DNA from: Aselliscus stoliczkanus
Lineage: Eukaryota; Chordata; Mammalia; Chiroptera; Hipposideridae
Length of the DNA stretch: 64,000 nucleotides
Direction: 5' to 3'
Assembly (NCBI GenBank): GCA_033961575.1
Contig: CM066736.1
Span: 4,497,501-4,561,500, forward strand
The translations under genes were made by a program, and so were the position numbers. Positions 15,389 through 27,800 of the stretch are shown in pieces (position 1 is the first letter of the stretch; each line of letters begins with the position of its first letter). Below the pieces are notes generated by a model that ran no database searches, was not told the DNA's origin, and saw nothing but the letters and a program-made list of their open reading frames with translations.

Positions 15389-15790
15389 ATGGATTAATGG
15401 ATCAAGGAAATGGGGTCCGTCCCTACAATGGGCAATGAGCCATAAAAAGGAAAGAAGAACCAACACACGCTGCTACAACATGGTCAACCTGGAAGACATG
15501 TGCTAAGCGAAAGAAGCCAGTCATAAAAAAGGTCACCTATTGCATGTTTCCATTTATATGAAATGTCCAAAACAGGAAAATCCATAGAGACAGAGAGTAG
15601 ATTAGTGCGTACCTCGTGCTGTGGTGGGGAGTCAGGAGGAAATGAGGGGCAACTGTTAATGGGGTTTCTATTTGCAGAGAGATGGATGTTCTGAGACTAG
15701 ACAGAGGTCATGGTTGCCTGCATCTGTGAATGTACTAAAAGCCACTGAATTGTTCCCTTTAAATGCATGGATTTTATGGCATGCGAACTA
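15389..15790 (-). repeat. L1 3'-end fragment
   Basis: Reverse orientation: GGATGGATTAATGGATCAAG, AGCCATAAAAAGGAAAGAAG, TGCATGTTTCCATTTATATG. Old and non-coding. Confidence 0.65.
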
Positions 15791-15932
15791 TCTCAACAAA
15801 GCTGCTTAAAACAAATGAACAGGGCAGTTTTTCAGTTGATTGAGGTACAGTCTGGAAACAGCCAGCTCAGCACAGCCAGCATAAGATGGAAGAAATGGCA
15901 GCCAGGAGAGGCCGTGTCTTTAAGATTCGATC

Positions 15933-16359
15933 AGGGCCGGCCGAGTGGTGCATTGGTTAAGAGCTGGGCTTGGGATGCCAGCGGCCCCGGTTTGGATCCC
16001 ACATATGAGGGCCAGTGACACTGCCCTCTACAGCTAACAACAGCTGCACCTGGAGCTGGGCTGTGCGAGCCCCTGCGACGGTGTAGGCTGCAGCCCCTGC
16101 TGCAGTGGACTGCCATAGGCTACAGTGAGTGGCTGGCAGCCAGCGTGAGCAGCTGGCAGCCAGCGTGAGCTGCCAATAGCTGCTGTGAGCGACATCCAGA
16201 GGCTGGCGACCTATCTGCCTCATCTGGGAAGAGTGCAACGTCCTCCACAACTAGACTGAAGAACAAAAAGACAGCAACTTGCCTGTTCCCCTTCCCTGAT
16301 TCCGCAACGTTGTTCCCCTCTCCTAATTCCCCAATAAAAGTTCTTAAAAAAAAAAAAAA
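15933..16359 (+). repeat. Composite SINE (type S head plus long body)
   Basis: Type S head through CCAGTGACACTGCCCTCTAC, then the long body with two copies of a CAGCTGGCAGCCAGCGTGAG-like unit (about 16125-16165), CTCCACAACTAGACTGAAGA and the tail CCCCAATAAAAGTTCTT plus poly(A). Perfect target duplication AAGATTCGATC at 15922-15932 and 16360-16370. Confidence 0.93.
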
Positions 16360-16625
16360 AAGATTCGATCGTATCCCAAAGCTGGTCTAGGTTGGTTTGG
16401 TTTTTTCCTTGACCGTATTCTGAATAATTTCAAGCAAATGCCATGTCTTGGAGAAAGAGCACAATGGTGGGTGACATCATTTGCTGGCCCCGCACTATCA
16501 GCTGGCCTTGGTGTTCTTCCGTGGAAATAACAATTTCACAAAATATCACCATGAGACAAGGCCACTCTGTGACTGTGATGGAACAAGACAGAGCACAAAC
16601 ATGGTCCAGGCCACAAAATACCACC

Positions 16626-16626
<1 letters not shown>

Positions 16627-16674
<48 letters not shown>
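16627..16674 (+). repeat. (TC)24 microsatellite
   Basis: Uninterrupted TC dinucleotide run of 48 bp. Likely length-polymorphic. It creates a spurious Leu-Ser repeat in one reading frame. Confidence 0.97.
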
Positions 16675-16676
<2 letters not shown>

Positions 16677-17099
16677 CTGATATGAGTGACAGCTGCTTCT
16701 TTACCAGTGACAGCTCTGGCCTCGCTCTGGTGTGTCCTACATGCAGGTAAGATCTCTTAAGAGCCCCAATTCTACAATAGAATTACCCCTGCTTCCTGAC
16801 AGCATCCACCCTAGAGCAAACTCCCAAATCCTTAAACTCCCCACAGAATCACCCAGCCAAAGCCCAAACCCTGTAACAGCTTTCCTACACCCTAATGTTC
16901 TTACTGGGACCCCCATGGTTCCCCGTGGTGTGTATTCTCCTTGGGTGTGAGTAATGAACCCCGGGCTTAACTACTGGTGTGATCCTGGTGGTCTTTGGCT
17001 GGAGGACGTTGACAGCTTCCCGACACCCATTTTTTATTTATTTACTTGACGCCAAAGCCAGCTCCAAGAATGCACAGAGGTCAACAACATGCTCTCTAG

Positions 17100-17205
17100 C
17101 CTCGGACAGACCTGGGTTGAACCTCAGCTGAGCCACTTCCTGTGTGACCTGTGACAAGATAATTTACCTCTCTGAGCCTCAGTTTCTCTGCTATGAAATC
17201 ATGTC
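17100..17205 (+). repeat. MIR fragment
   Basis: Contains ACCTGGGTTGAACCTCAGCT, CTTCCTGTGTGACC and CTCTGAGCCTCAGTTTCTCT, the MIR core. Confidence 0.75.
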
Positions 17206-17624
17206 ATGCTTCTGCTTACAAACCCTAGAGTGGTTCCCAAGCTCATTCAGAACCAGATCCACAGAGACTACCCTTCCCTGGGAGCCCTACGTGTATATTC
17301 AGGCCCCACTCTCTTCTCTGTCTCTTCCCACACTTCCCCTCTCAGCTCTGCTCAAGCCCCACGGACCCCTGCAATGACTTCACCCCACCTGGCACACTCC
17401 TAACTCAGTCTCTGCACGGCCTGTTCCCTTTTCCTGGAACCGTCTTCTTCCAAGTTTCCTCGTGCCTCACTCCCTCACTTTCCCCAGGTCTCTGCTCCAG
17501 TGTCACTTTCTGAAGAAAAGCCTCCCAATTCGGTCACCCTCTAAGCCAGTAGTTCTCAAACTTGGGTGAACAACCGAATCACCAAGGGACATTGGTAAAA
17601 TTAGGAAGGCCCAGGCCTGCTCCG

Positions 17625-17960
17625 CTTCATCGCTGTGGGTGGGAACATAAGAAGCCACCGCCACTTGGGAAAACAGTCCGGCAGTTTCTGTAAAAGTTAA
17701 ACACCCACTTCCCATGCAGCCCAGACATTCTACTTCTAGACATTTACCCCAAAGAATGGAAAGCACGTGTCCATACAAAGACCTGTACGTGAACGTTCAC
17801 AGTATTTGAATTAGGCAAATACTGGCAACCACCCAAATGTTCAGCAACAGGTGAACGGATGAATAAATTGTGATATGTCTGTACAGTGGAATACTACTCA
17901 GCAATCCAAAGGAATAAGCTAGTTATACACACAACAATTTGAATGAATCAAAGCCAAACC
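17625..17960 (-). repeat. L1 3'-end fragment
   Basis: Reverse orientation: ACTTGGGAAAACAGTCCGGC, TACCCCAAAGAATGGAAAGC, TGGAATACTACTCAGCAATC. Old. Confidence 0.65.
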
Positions 17961-18648
17961 AAAAATGTAAGCTCCACTTATTTCCCGTTTGGGATGATTT
18001 TAAATAAATCTGCTATAAACATTCTCACCTCATTTCTGTTGGGTATAAACCTAGGAGCAGATTGTCTGCGTCAGAGGGTAGGCACAGGTTTAGATTTGGA
18101 AAGCTGCCTGTTTTCCAAAATGATTTTACCAGTTACACTCCTAACAGCATTGTGTGAGGGTTCTGACCTTGGCACTGGAAACTACATAAGGGGGCTAGCT
18201 CTGTTGAAGTGTGGAGAATAAAGAAGGGCTAGATCCCCTCCCCGAACCCAAAGAACAATGGAAACCATGGAAAGGATTTAAATCAGTAAATGGCATGGGC
18301 AAAGTGCACTTCAGAAGGATGCGTGGCTGCGGGCAGGGGTTGGAGTTTTCTGACTGCAGTATGAGTTGTGGCTGCAGCCTTCCTTCTTCCTGCCTCATTT
18401 ATATGGAGGGCTGGGTAGATGAGGACTTAACATGTGTTAACCACTCACTTCTCATAAAGTTGAAAGAAACAAAAATTAAGCGTCAATTGGCACAGCAACA
18501 TTGTTTAAAATAGCCCAAACCAGGAAATAACAAATGTCTGTTAAGGAAGAAATGATTGGGCAAATTATACGACATCCATAAAACAGAAAACTATACAGTC
18601 GTTTAAAAGAATGAGGCAGGTATTATCTATTAAAAAGTAAATAACGAG

Positions 18649-18761
18649 GGCCGGCTGAGTGGGGTGGTGGTTAAGCGCTGGCTTGGGACGCCAGCAGCTC
18701 CGGTTCGGATTCCACATATGAGGACCAGTGACACTGCCCTCTAAAGAAAAAAAAAAGGAAA
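18649..18761 (+). repeat. Type S SINE
   Basis: Near-consensus copy. Perfect 17-bp target duplication AAAAAGTAAATAACGAG at 18632-18648 and 18762-18778. The host sequence looks like an old LINE fragment. Confidence 0.95.
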
Positions 18762-19801
18762 AAAAAGTAAATAACGAGATGGGTCTATCTATATATGTTG
18801 AGCTGGAAAATGATTACAGGGTATGATGAAGTGAAAAAAGCAAATTGCATCCTAATATGTATGTCATGCTTCCATTTAAAATATAAACATGTGTTTGGAT
18901 ATATATGCTTATGCTCAGCAAAAAATTCTTGGACCAAAGAGTTAACAGTAGTTATCTGGGAATGGAAATAATCAGATGGGAGGAATTGTACTAAATAATT
19001 TTGCAATGGATTATGCATAAGGCAGACCCAGATCCATTCATCTCACCTGCACCCTCTCCCACCCCCATGGGGGGACATGAACACCACCAGCCACAGCTCA
19101 CACGGGTCCCCTGGTTGCAAAGCCCTGCATAGTGTGACAGTCGCCTCAGCTCCTAACGTTTCCAATGTTCTCAGAAGACCACGGGCCAAGGCCACAGCCA
19201 CCTCAGCACCCAGGACCAACCTACGAGAGGAGGGTCCTCCTAGAAATTGGGGAGCTTCATGGCCCATGGGAAAGGCTAATGAGAGACATGGAATGAGCAG
19301 AGTGCTCGCCTTCCCCTGTATTCCCACCCTGACCAATGCCCACCTCAGTGCCGCTGGACCTTTCTGAGATTCAGTGGTTTCACACATCCTCCCAGGGACC
19401 TGCCACAAGCCCCAGCAACCGGCGGGGCCCACTTCGAAGTCCACCTCGAAGTCACCCTTCCTCCTTTTCTGCCTCACTTCCCTCCTGCCCTCACTCTTGC
19501 ATCCCGGGTACTGTCCTCTCTAATAAAGCATCAATTAACTCATACGCTTTTAAAGGAACCCATACAAAAACAATGGGTGGTTTTTGTTACTTTCCAAATA
19601 TTTTTCTTGAAACATTTTCTTTAATTAAGAGCCCAACCATTTGAGTGGCCGAGATCCTAGAAGGAGAGAAGCACTCTCAGGCTCAGGTAACATCCTGGAA
19701 AATCTATCCAGATTCGCATTTACAGGTAACTTCTCTTCAGGTAGAAACAGACCTTGAAATTCAGAGAGCGTGCCCAATGCGCTTTAAAGAATCCTGTTGC
19801 T

Positions 19802-19920
19802 GGGCCGGCCGAGTGGCGTGGTGGTTAAGCGCTGGCTTGGGAAGCCAGCACCCCCAGTTCGGGTCCCACATGCGAGGGCCAGTGACACTGCCCTAAAAAA
19901 AAAAAAAAAAAAAAAATCCT
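19802..19920 (+). repeat. Type S SINE
   Basis: Near-consensus copy with poly(A). Perfect 14-bp target duplication AGAATCCTGTTGCT at 19788-19801 and 19921-19934. Confidence 0.95.
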
Positions 19921-20364
19921 AGAATCCTGTTGCTAAGGCTTGATCTTTCTGTTTTTCAAGGTGGATTTGGGGAACCTGATCATATCTGCTATACGGTGCC
20001 CTCAGAAAGAGGGTCGCTGTCCAGTAGAATCAATATGGAACAAACCATGAGTCTCCTGTGATATTTCTGGTGTTAACGATATAATAATGACATCAGAATT
20101 GTCCGCGACCATCTCAAGCCGGTCAATTAAAGAAGGAGGAGGAAGGAGAGGGGCTGGAGGTGGAGGAAGAGGGTGAGGAAGAACAAGGAGCCGGAACAGT
20201 AACTGCGGGAAGTCAGAAGGGTGGCGAGTGGGTAGCAGAGAGTGTGTGACACTATTTCAGGTTATCAGCCCTTGGGATCACACCTAAGGGATGGGACAAG
20301 TAACACAGAGTTGGGCAAAAGACTTCTCAGACTCCTGAAAAGTAGGGATGCTCATAAAATAGTC

Positions 20365-20745
20365 TATCTTAGTCAGCTCAGGCTGCTATAACACAAATAC
20401 CATAGACTGGGTCCTTCATAAACTCGGAAACGTATTTCTCACCATTCTGGAGGCTGGGAAGTACAAGATCAAGGCACTGGCAGATTCGGTGTCTGGTGCT
20501 GGTCCTCTTCCTGTTGTCTTTTTGCAGTGTCCTCACATGGCAGGGGCAGGAGACAGAGCTCCCTGGGGTCTCTTCTGTAAGGGCACCAATCTCGTGCATG
20601 ATGAGGACTCTGCCTCAGGACCTTATCACCTCCCAGAGGCCCCTCCTCCTAACACCACCACGTTGGGCGCTAGGATTTCAACCTATGAATTTGGAGGGAC
20701 ACACATTCAGTTCCCCATGGAATCTATGGCGACAGCATAGGAAAG
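20365..20745 (-). repeat. MLT1-like LTR (ERVL-MaLR remnant)
   Basis: Reverse of the MLT1-type LTR as I recall it: TTAGTCAGCTCAGGCTGCTA, ACCATAGACTGGGTCCTTCA, TTCTCACCATTCTGGAGGCT, CAACCTATGAATTTGGAGGG. It is an old solo LTR with no viral genes. Confidence 0.75.
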
Positions 20746-21546
20746 CTACACTCAAGTGCCCCAAGGTTGCTTCTCAAGGCCTAATGTGATTTCTCAGGCC
20801 CCTTGTGGCGAGATTTTCCAGGAAGCAGTGACTTCTCCTTCCACGCAATCCCTGGTCTGTCTGCCCCAGGCCCAGCCTGACTGACTCACAGAGTGAGGAA
20901 CCATCTGTCATCTGCCCACAGCTCTTCCTCCTGCCCCTAACGGTGGGTGGTCCCCAGCACCCACTCATTCTGCCTTTCCATCCCGATTTCTATTCCTCTG
21001 AGTGGCATCAAATCTCTTTCCTTTTATCCAAGGCTGAACCAAGACTTGTGGTCATCCCAGGCAAGTGAATACTGTGGCACTCCTTCAAGCCTGTAGTCTT
21101 TATTTAAAAAAAAAATTATGAAAAATGTCTATTACAGGAGGAGGGAGAATAGTATATAATGAACTTCCATGTTCCAAATCACCGAGCTTCTACAGTTATT
21201 AACAAAATGGCCAGTCATTCATATTCCCAGCTACCCAGCTATTCCCTCTGAGTGGGTTATTTGAAATTAATTCACAGACACAGCATCTTATTCATAAATA
21301 TTTCAGGAAATCCATAGTCTTTAAATAAGTCGTTCTGTTTTAATGGAAGAAGAGGTTGAATGCTACGTGTGTAGAATGGATGAAGCAAGAGGCCCTCTGG
21401 TGGAGCGACCCTTAATCCCCTTTCTATTGCATTTCCAGCCTTTCAGCTCTGGCCCAAATTTGCATGTCCTCCACCGAAAGTCATGTGTGGCTTCCTGCTC
21501 AGCATCCCAACTCCGTTGCTACATTTGGTTAATGAAAACATCCTGA

Positions 21547-21653
21547 ACCACCGGAGTGGCGCGGTGGTTAAGCGCTGGCTTGGGACGCCAGCGGCCCCGG
21601 TTCGGATCCCGCATATGAGGGCCAGTGACACTGCCCTCAAAAAAAAAAAAAAA
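21547..21653 (+). repeat. Type S SINE (5' truncated by a few bases)
   Basis: Starts ACCACCGGAGTGGCGCGGTG rather than GGGCCGGCCGAG; otherwise consensus. Perfect 13-bp target duplication GAAAACATCCTGA at 21534-21546 and 21654-21666. Confidence 0.95.
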
Positions 21654-21788
21654 GAAAACATCCTGAGACTAGAGAGTGGTAATTGCACAACCTGTGACTA
21701 TACTAAAAACCACTGAATTTACACATTAAAAGGGTGACTATTATCGCATGTGATTTATATATAAATAAACATTAAAAAGTTAATTCCT

Positions 21789-21976
21789 GGGGGGTGACTG
21801 GTTAGCTCAGTTGGTTAGAGCGTGGTGCTGATAACACCAAGGTTGCTGGGTAGATCCCCGCATGGGCCACTGTGAGCGGCGCCCTCCCTAAGAGTGAACT
21901 ATATGCCATTGTAGCATGAAAGCAATGTGTAACCAACGACCATGGCTGTTCCGCAATAAAATTTAAAAAACAAAAA
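21789..21976 (+). repeat. Type I SINE, tRNA-Ile-like
   Basis: Starts GGGGGGTGACTGGTTAGCTC, keeps CAGTTGGTTAGAGCGTGGTG and GATAACACCAAGG as in tRNA-Ile, and ends CGCAATAAAATTTAAAAAAC. Confidence 0.92.
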
Positions 21977-23429
21977 AATTAACTCCCCCAAAAAAAGAAA
22001 AAAAAATGCTACAACACACCACCTCCAATAATTTGAACTCAAATCAGATCATATCTCTTGACTCAACTGCCAGTTTACAGAAAATATAGAAAACAGATAA
22101 ACGTGCTAAAGGACATTACGGTGGTGAAATTAGCGAAACCCAGATTGAGAATCTCTACAAGACAAGAAAAATCTTGTTTCATCGGCAAATAAATGTCAAG
22201 GCTGGGGGGAAAAAAGGAGATGGAGGCTTAAATGAGACTGAAGAACATATCGACCAATTGCAGTATATAGATTTTACTTGGATCTTGAGTTAAACAAAAA
22301 GAACTGTAAAAAAAAAAAAATGACGCCATTGACATTTGGGGCACACTGCATATTTGATATGAAGAAATTACTGTTAATTTCTTCAAGTGTAATGATGGTA
22401 CTGTGGATAATATAGTTTCAATATGTTTTAGAAATATATCTTAAAATATTTGTCGGTGTAAAGATACGGTGTCTGGGACTTTCATTGCAGTGGAAGAGAG
22501 CTAGCTAGCACCCCTGGTTTCTGTGACACCAATTTGTTGATTCCTCCTTTTTCTCCATCCTTTTGCTCTATCTGAAATTAGTTTAGTTTTGGTTTTACTT
22601 GTTTACGGTCTGTTTCCCACAAGAGCAGTGATCCCATGGTAGATTGCCACAGCCCCAGGTTTAGCAAAGAACCTGGCGCATATTTCCTGAGTGAATGAAG
22701 GTCTGTATAGGTCTTATCTGCTCTAGTCCTGAGATCCAGGTCCACAGTTCTGGTTTCTGGCCTGACATTTACATCCACAGCCAGACGGAATATCTCCTCC
22801 AGGTTTCTTTAATAGTAATAATCAGTAATAATGCAGCTAACTCTTCTCTAGCACTTTGCATGGCTAGAACATAGGTTGATTCAGGCCACGCATTGAGAAC
22901 ACATGGAGTATGCATTAAACAAGGAAATATTTGTAAAACATTTAGAATAATGTCTGGCACACGGTGAGGGTAAGCGTTATATGAGTATATATTTAAATAT
23001 AAAGTCAATGTCCTATACATTTTTTTAAAAAATATTTTTTTAAAGTTTTAATCAACTTGTGTGCCACGTTGGGTGGGCTTTATAGCTACAAGGGTAATAA
23101 GGTTTTTTTTCTGCCTTCAAGTTTGCTGAGGGGAGACGTGTGACCATCACACTGTTCAAACTCTATGCTAAGAGCAGTTTCAGGGGAGAAGGCAACAGTG
23201 CAGGAGTGTCCCCAACCCCTGCGTGGGGGATGAGAAGAGGGGAGGGGTGGCGGGTTCAGGAAAGGCTATCCTGGGGTTGAGGGTGGGTATCTTATGGACG
23301 AGTGGATTTAGCCAGGTCAAAAGGATTGGAGGATGTTGGGGGTTGGGACGAGAAAACCCATGGTGCTAAGATCCGAACCCGGGCCTCGCCTCCTCTGTAA
23401 AGTGGCGTTCCTGTCACAAGGAGCCGCTC

Positions 23430-24800
23430 GCTAATGGAAGTGGCTCGGCTGGCAGGTGAGCCGGACGGCGATGGGGGGACAGCACCCCTCGATCCTTGCG
23501 CCCCTCTGGGTGAAGGACACCTGTGCTGGAGAGCAGGGCCCGGCACCGCCGGGTCCGCCTGTGACCAGGGCGTCGGGGAGGGTCTGCGAGCCGGAGGGTC
23601 TGGCTTCCTGCAGGATGCGCCCCATCCCGGAGACCACCTTACGACCCCTCTGTTCCCGGAAGGCTGCGAAGCGCCCACACACAAGTGACCCCATGACCCC
23701 GCCGCCGCCCCTTCTCCTCCCCGCAAGCCTCGACCCCTCCGGGGCGGGAGGGCGAGAGGAGGAGCCAGGACCCCGCGGAGAGCGCGTTGGGGAGCGGGGC
23801 GCGCCAGGGGCGCCGGCGGGTGGGGAGGCGGGAGGAGGGTGCAGTCGGGGGCCGCGGGCCGCCGAGCGGGCGGCTGGGGGGCGGTGCCGGTGGGGACCCA
23901 GGGCGCCCTCGGGCGGCGGAAGGCGGGCGCGCCCCTCTCCAGGCCGGGATCGGGGCGGGGCGCGCGACCTCCCTGCCGGGGGCGGAGCAGGGCACCCGGC
24001 CTGGCCGCCGCCAAAGTTTCCCGGGGCAGCGGCGGCCGCCCTTCCTTCCCAGGCCCCGGGCGTGGGGCCGACGCGCGGGCAGCCGGGCCCCCTCTGCAGC
24101 CAGACCCCGCGCCTCCATTGCGTCCCAGTCGGATTCCCAACTTGGGAGGCGCCGCGGGCCTGCGCACGCGCGCCCTCTCCCGCCTCCGCCTCCGCCTCCC
24201 ACTTGAGAGCAGGCTGCGGGCCGAGCGGGCGCCGAGCCCCGCACCCTGCGCGCTGCCCCGGCTCCCGGCGCGCTGCTCCGCCCGGGCCGCCGCCCGCCGC
24301 CCGCCCGGGGCGCCCTCGCCCGGGCGCCAGCTGAGCGCGGGCCGGCGGCGCGCCGCGGGGTGGGCCTGACCCCGCGCTGCCCTCCACAGCGGCAAGTTTG
24401 GGAGTTGCACTAGTTTGCGGGGTGCGGGCGAGGCCGGGCGGGGGGCCATGGAGCCGGACCGGGGGTCGGCGCTGGCGGCCGAGTCGGCGCTGGAGAAGAA
24501 CGTGGCGGAGCTGACCGTCATGGACGTGTACGACATCGCGTCGCTGGTGGGCCACGAGTTCGAGCGGGTCATCGACCAGCACGGCAGCGAGGCCATCGCG
24601 CGCCTCATGCCCAAGGTCGTGCGCGTCCTGGAGATCCTGGAGGTGCTGGTCAGCCGCCACCACGTCGCGCCCGAGCTGGACGAGCTGCGCCTCGAGCTGG
24701 ACCGTCTGCGCCTGGAAAGGATGGACCGCATCGAGAAGGAGCGCAAGCACCAGAAGGTGGGCAGCGGCCTCAGGCAGCCCATCCAGGCGGTGTGGCCGCT
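23430..24800. promoter_or_regulatory. RILPL1: CpG island over RILPL1 promoter and exon 1
   Basis: About 1.3 kb of very high GC and CpG with several GC boxes (for example GGGGCGGGGCGC near 23952). It contains the RILPL1 start codon. No TATA box was seen. Transcription start is not determinable from sequence alone but should lie within a few hundred bases upstream of 24448. Confidence 0.88.
24448..24756 (+). CDS. RILPL1: RILPL1 coding exon 1
   Basis: Residues 1-103, MEPDRGSALAAESALEKN to KERKHQK, holding the RH1 domain. Donor AAG|GTGGGC at 24757, phase 0. Confidence 0.97.
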
Positions 24801-27800
24801 GGGACCCGAGGGCCGGTCAGCACTGGGCACACGTGTGTATGCAGGGACTAGATTAGAGGAGACCCGACTGGATGAGAGAGGGAGGGATGGAGTAAGGCCT
24901 TTGGTCCTCTTGTGCTCAGCCACAAGCACCTGGCACGTACCCCAGAGACAGGGCAGCTCTTTGAAGTCAGACCTGAGTTCCAATTCCTTCTCGACCATTT
25001 AATAGCTGTGTGACCTTGGGTGAGTTACTTAACCTCTCTGTGCTTTCATTGCCTCACATGTCAAATGGCGATAGGAATCGGACCCACCTTATAAGAATTA
25101 AATAGAATATTATCCAAACTGCTTAGATAATATTACTTGTTTCCAGAAATGAAGTAAGCTTTCTGCCCTTTAGTGTTATCCAAGATGTGATATGATGCCA
25201 GGCCCCTTTTTTCACTCTACCTCAGAACCCCCCAGAGAGCACAGGGAATGTGACCTCCAGCCCCTGAGCTGTTGACCTCCAGTCTCTGGGTTCCTATTTG
25301 CAGATTGCTTCCTGGGGTTTCTTCTGGTTTATTAACCTGTGCCCTGAGGTGCTTTCCCCGCCTTGATGGTATCGTTAATCCTCACAGGACTCTGTGAGGT
25401 AGGAATCATTACCTTCATTTACAGACGATGAAACCCAGGGTGAGTGGGGTTGGGGGATTTGGACCCAAGTTAGTGCTGACAGAAACGCAGCCCCAGTGGA
25501 GATCATTCTGGTGTCTCTTCCCTCCCCTGTTTCAATTAGGGGGAGGAGATGATTTGGGGCAACTGTAAAGCTAAGCCTCTGCGCTGTGAACAGTGATTGC
25601 TCTGGGCTCATGACTTGGGGCCTCCCCACTGGCTTAGTAGCCCAGACAAGGTGCCTGGAGAAAAGGAAGTGGGAGACTGTGTGGTTTCCTGCCCCAACCT
25701 CAGCCCAGGGAAGCTCCTGTCAGAATCTTCCAACTGAGAATAGGAGGAAACGCCTTTTCTTGAAGGACCCGGGTACCTGACAAGCTCTGGCTTGCTGTGT
25801 GGCCTCAGGAAAAACACTTGGCCTCTCTGAACCTTCCTGGCAGGCCATCACCCATTGTGTGCTTTGAGGTCTGAGTGTTTTCAAGGAAAATAACCCAGGC
25901 TGTGTCTGCAGTCTTAACCTGAGGGCAGATCCGTGGGTGGCTTAAGAGCCACCACTGTTTGCGAGGTTGGATTGTTTGTCCTCATAGGTCCCTATACCCT
26001 GGAGTCAGGAAGGAAACTCAAGCTCCCAAGAGTTAGGGAACATTTCCAAGATCACCCTGGGAGCTTGAAAATGCCCCAGCCCTGTAATTACTGTTAAGAT
26101 TCCTAGGAGCAGGGACTTGGGAGCTAGACAGCCTGGTTTCCAACCCTAACACTAATGGTCTGTGTGATCTTGGGCGAGTCACCTTGCCTCTTTGTGCCTC
26201 GGTTTCCTCAGCTGTAAAATAGGCATAATAACAAGCCGTCTTGTAGGGTTGTGATGAGAATTAAAGTAGCTCATATATACAAAGTACTCAGGACAGAGCC
26301 TGGCCCATTGTAAGGGCCTCGCAAGTGTTAACTATTATTTTTAGGCCTGGAGAGGCTTTCACTGAGGTGCTTGATATTGGGGACCCCATCCCCAACCCAG
26401 GCACCCTTACTCCTACCCCAGAGCCCTCCATCTCTCCTAGAGGGTCAGGGAGGGAAGGGACCTTTGAAATCCTCTCATGCCTCTTACTAGCAGGGACCAA
26501 GGGGTTTAGCCCAGGTCACCGAGAAGTCCTGACATGTCGCCACCCCTGGCATTTTAACTCTGCTGCAGGCAGGCTGGGAGGCACCCCTTGGAGACGTCGG
26601 AGGTCACTAGGCTTGGAGTCCCAGCCAGTTGCACTTGTGGCTTCTGGAACGCTGTCAGCTTGGAAGTCAACACCAGTGTGTTCGCAGGCACCGCTTGTTT
26701 GTAAACACTGAGGATGAGGTTTCGTCACTCGGAGGGCACCGTCCTTTTCCCCATCACAGCCCCCAACTCCTTTACTTCATATTCTTGGGAGCTAGTCCGA
26801 TTTCTTTCCCCTGTGGTCTCATAGGCTCTTCAAGATGGTTTCCACAAAAATCTTATCATGTCCTCGATCTTATCTGTCTCTTCCTTCTTCCTCCCTCCCT
26901 TCCTTTCTTCTTTCTTTCCTTGTTCTGCCTGGTCGCTCAGTGTGCAGCACCATTGACAAGCCACAGCATGTAAAGCGGCCTCCCAGATGACATGTCCGAT
27001 GCCGAGGAAAGGAAAGCTGGGTCCTTGTCTCAGGCCGTGGGTGGGTAATGGGGAAGACAGGAAAAAAAACCACAAATAGATTTTGGAAAGCAATGGCTAT
27101 GGAGTTAGAGTTGCATATAATGTAAACAGCATATGTTCATTTATTCACTCAACAAACATATTTACTGAGTACCTACTATGTGCCTAGGCTAGCACTGTAC
27201 TGGGAGAGAGTGGTGACCACAACTGATGAGGTCTTTGCATTCATGGACCTAACTTAATAGTACAGTCCTGTCTCCTAGAAATACGATATGGCTTGTCACA
27301 TGAATAAAAAGACACACAGATGAGGTTAATTTTAAAACATGTCTCATCAAACCCAGTCTATCCAAAATATTATTTCAACATGTAACAATGCAACAAATTT
27401 AATTGGGATGTACTTGTAATTGACATGTAACATTATATTAGTTTCAGATGTACAACATAATGATTTGATATGTGTATATATTACAAGGTAATCACAACAA
27501 TAAGTTTAATGTGGGCCGGCCGAGTGGCGCGGTGGTGAAGCGCTGGTCTTGGGAAGCCAGCGGCCCCGGTTCAGGTCCCACATATGAGGGCCAGTGACAC
27601 TGCCCTCAAAAACAAAACAAAACAATAAGTTTAATGTTACAAAAAAAATTATTAATTAGATATTTTGCATTTTTTTTTCTTTTTTGTGCTACTCCAAATC
27701 CAGTGGTGTTTAACTCTTACTACATGTTTCAGTTCAGACCAGCTACATTTCAAGTGCTCAGCAGTCACATATGGCTTGCGGCTACTCTATGGGATGGTGA

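Larger units (their letters stand above)
7721..23430. other. TMED2-RILPL1 intergenic interval
   Basis: About 15.7 kb between two divergent promoters. It is filled with SINEs (8060, 9135, 10945, 11505, 15245, 15933, 18649, 19802, 21547, 21789), L1 3'-end fragments, LTR-like remnants, MIRs, a (TC)n run and one long inverted repeat (12135-13505). No coding exon was recognised. Unique stretches include about 22000-23400. Confidence 0.8.

Noticed and set aside
20365..20745. Open frames in LTR-like regions as retroviral genes
   Set aside because: The regions match solo LTR remnants only. No gag-, pol- or env-type motif appears anywhere in the window.
23292..24998. 568-codon open frame antisense to RILPL1 exon 1, plus a 439-codon frame beside it
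   Set aside because: Both lie in a CpG island where stop codons are rare. The proteins are low-complexity R, P, A and G, and they overlap real coding sequence on the other strand.
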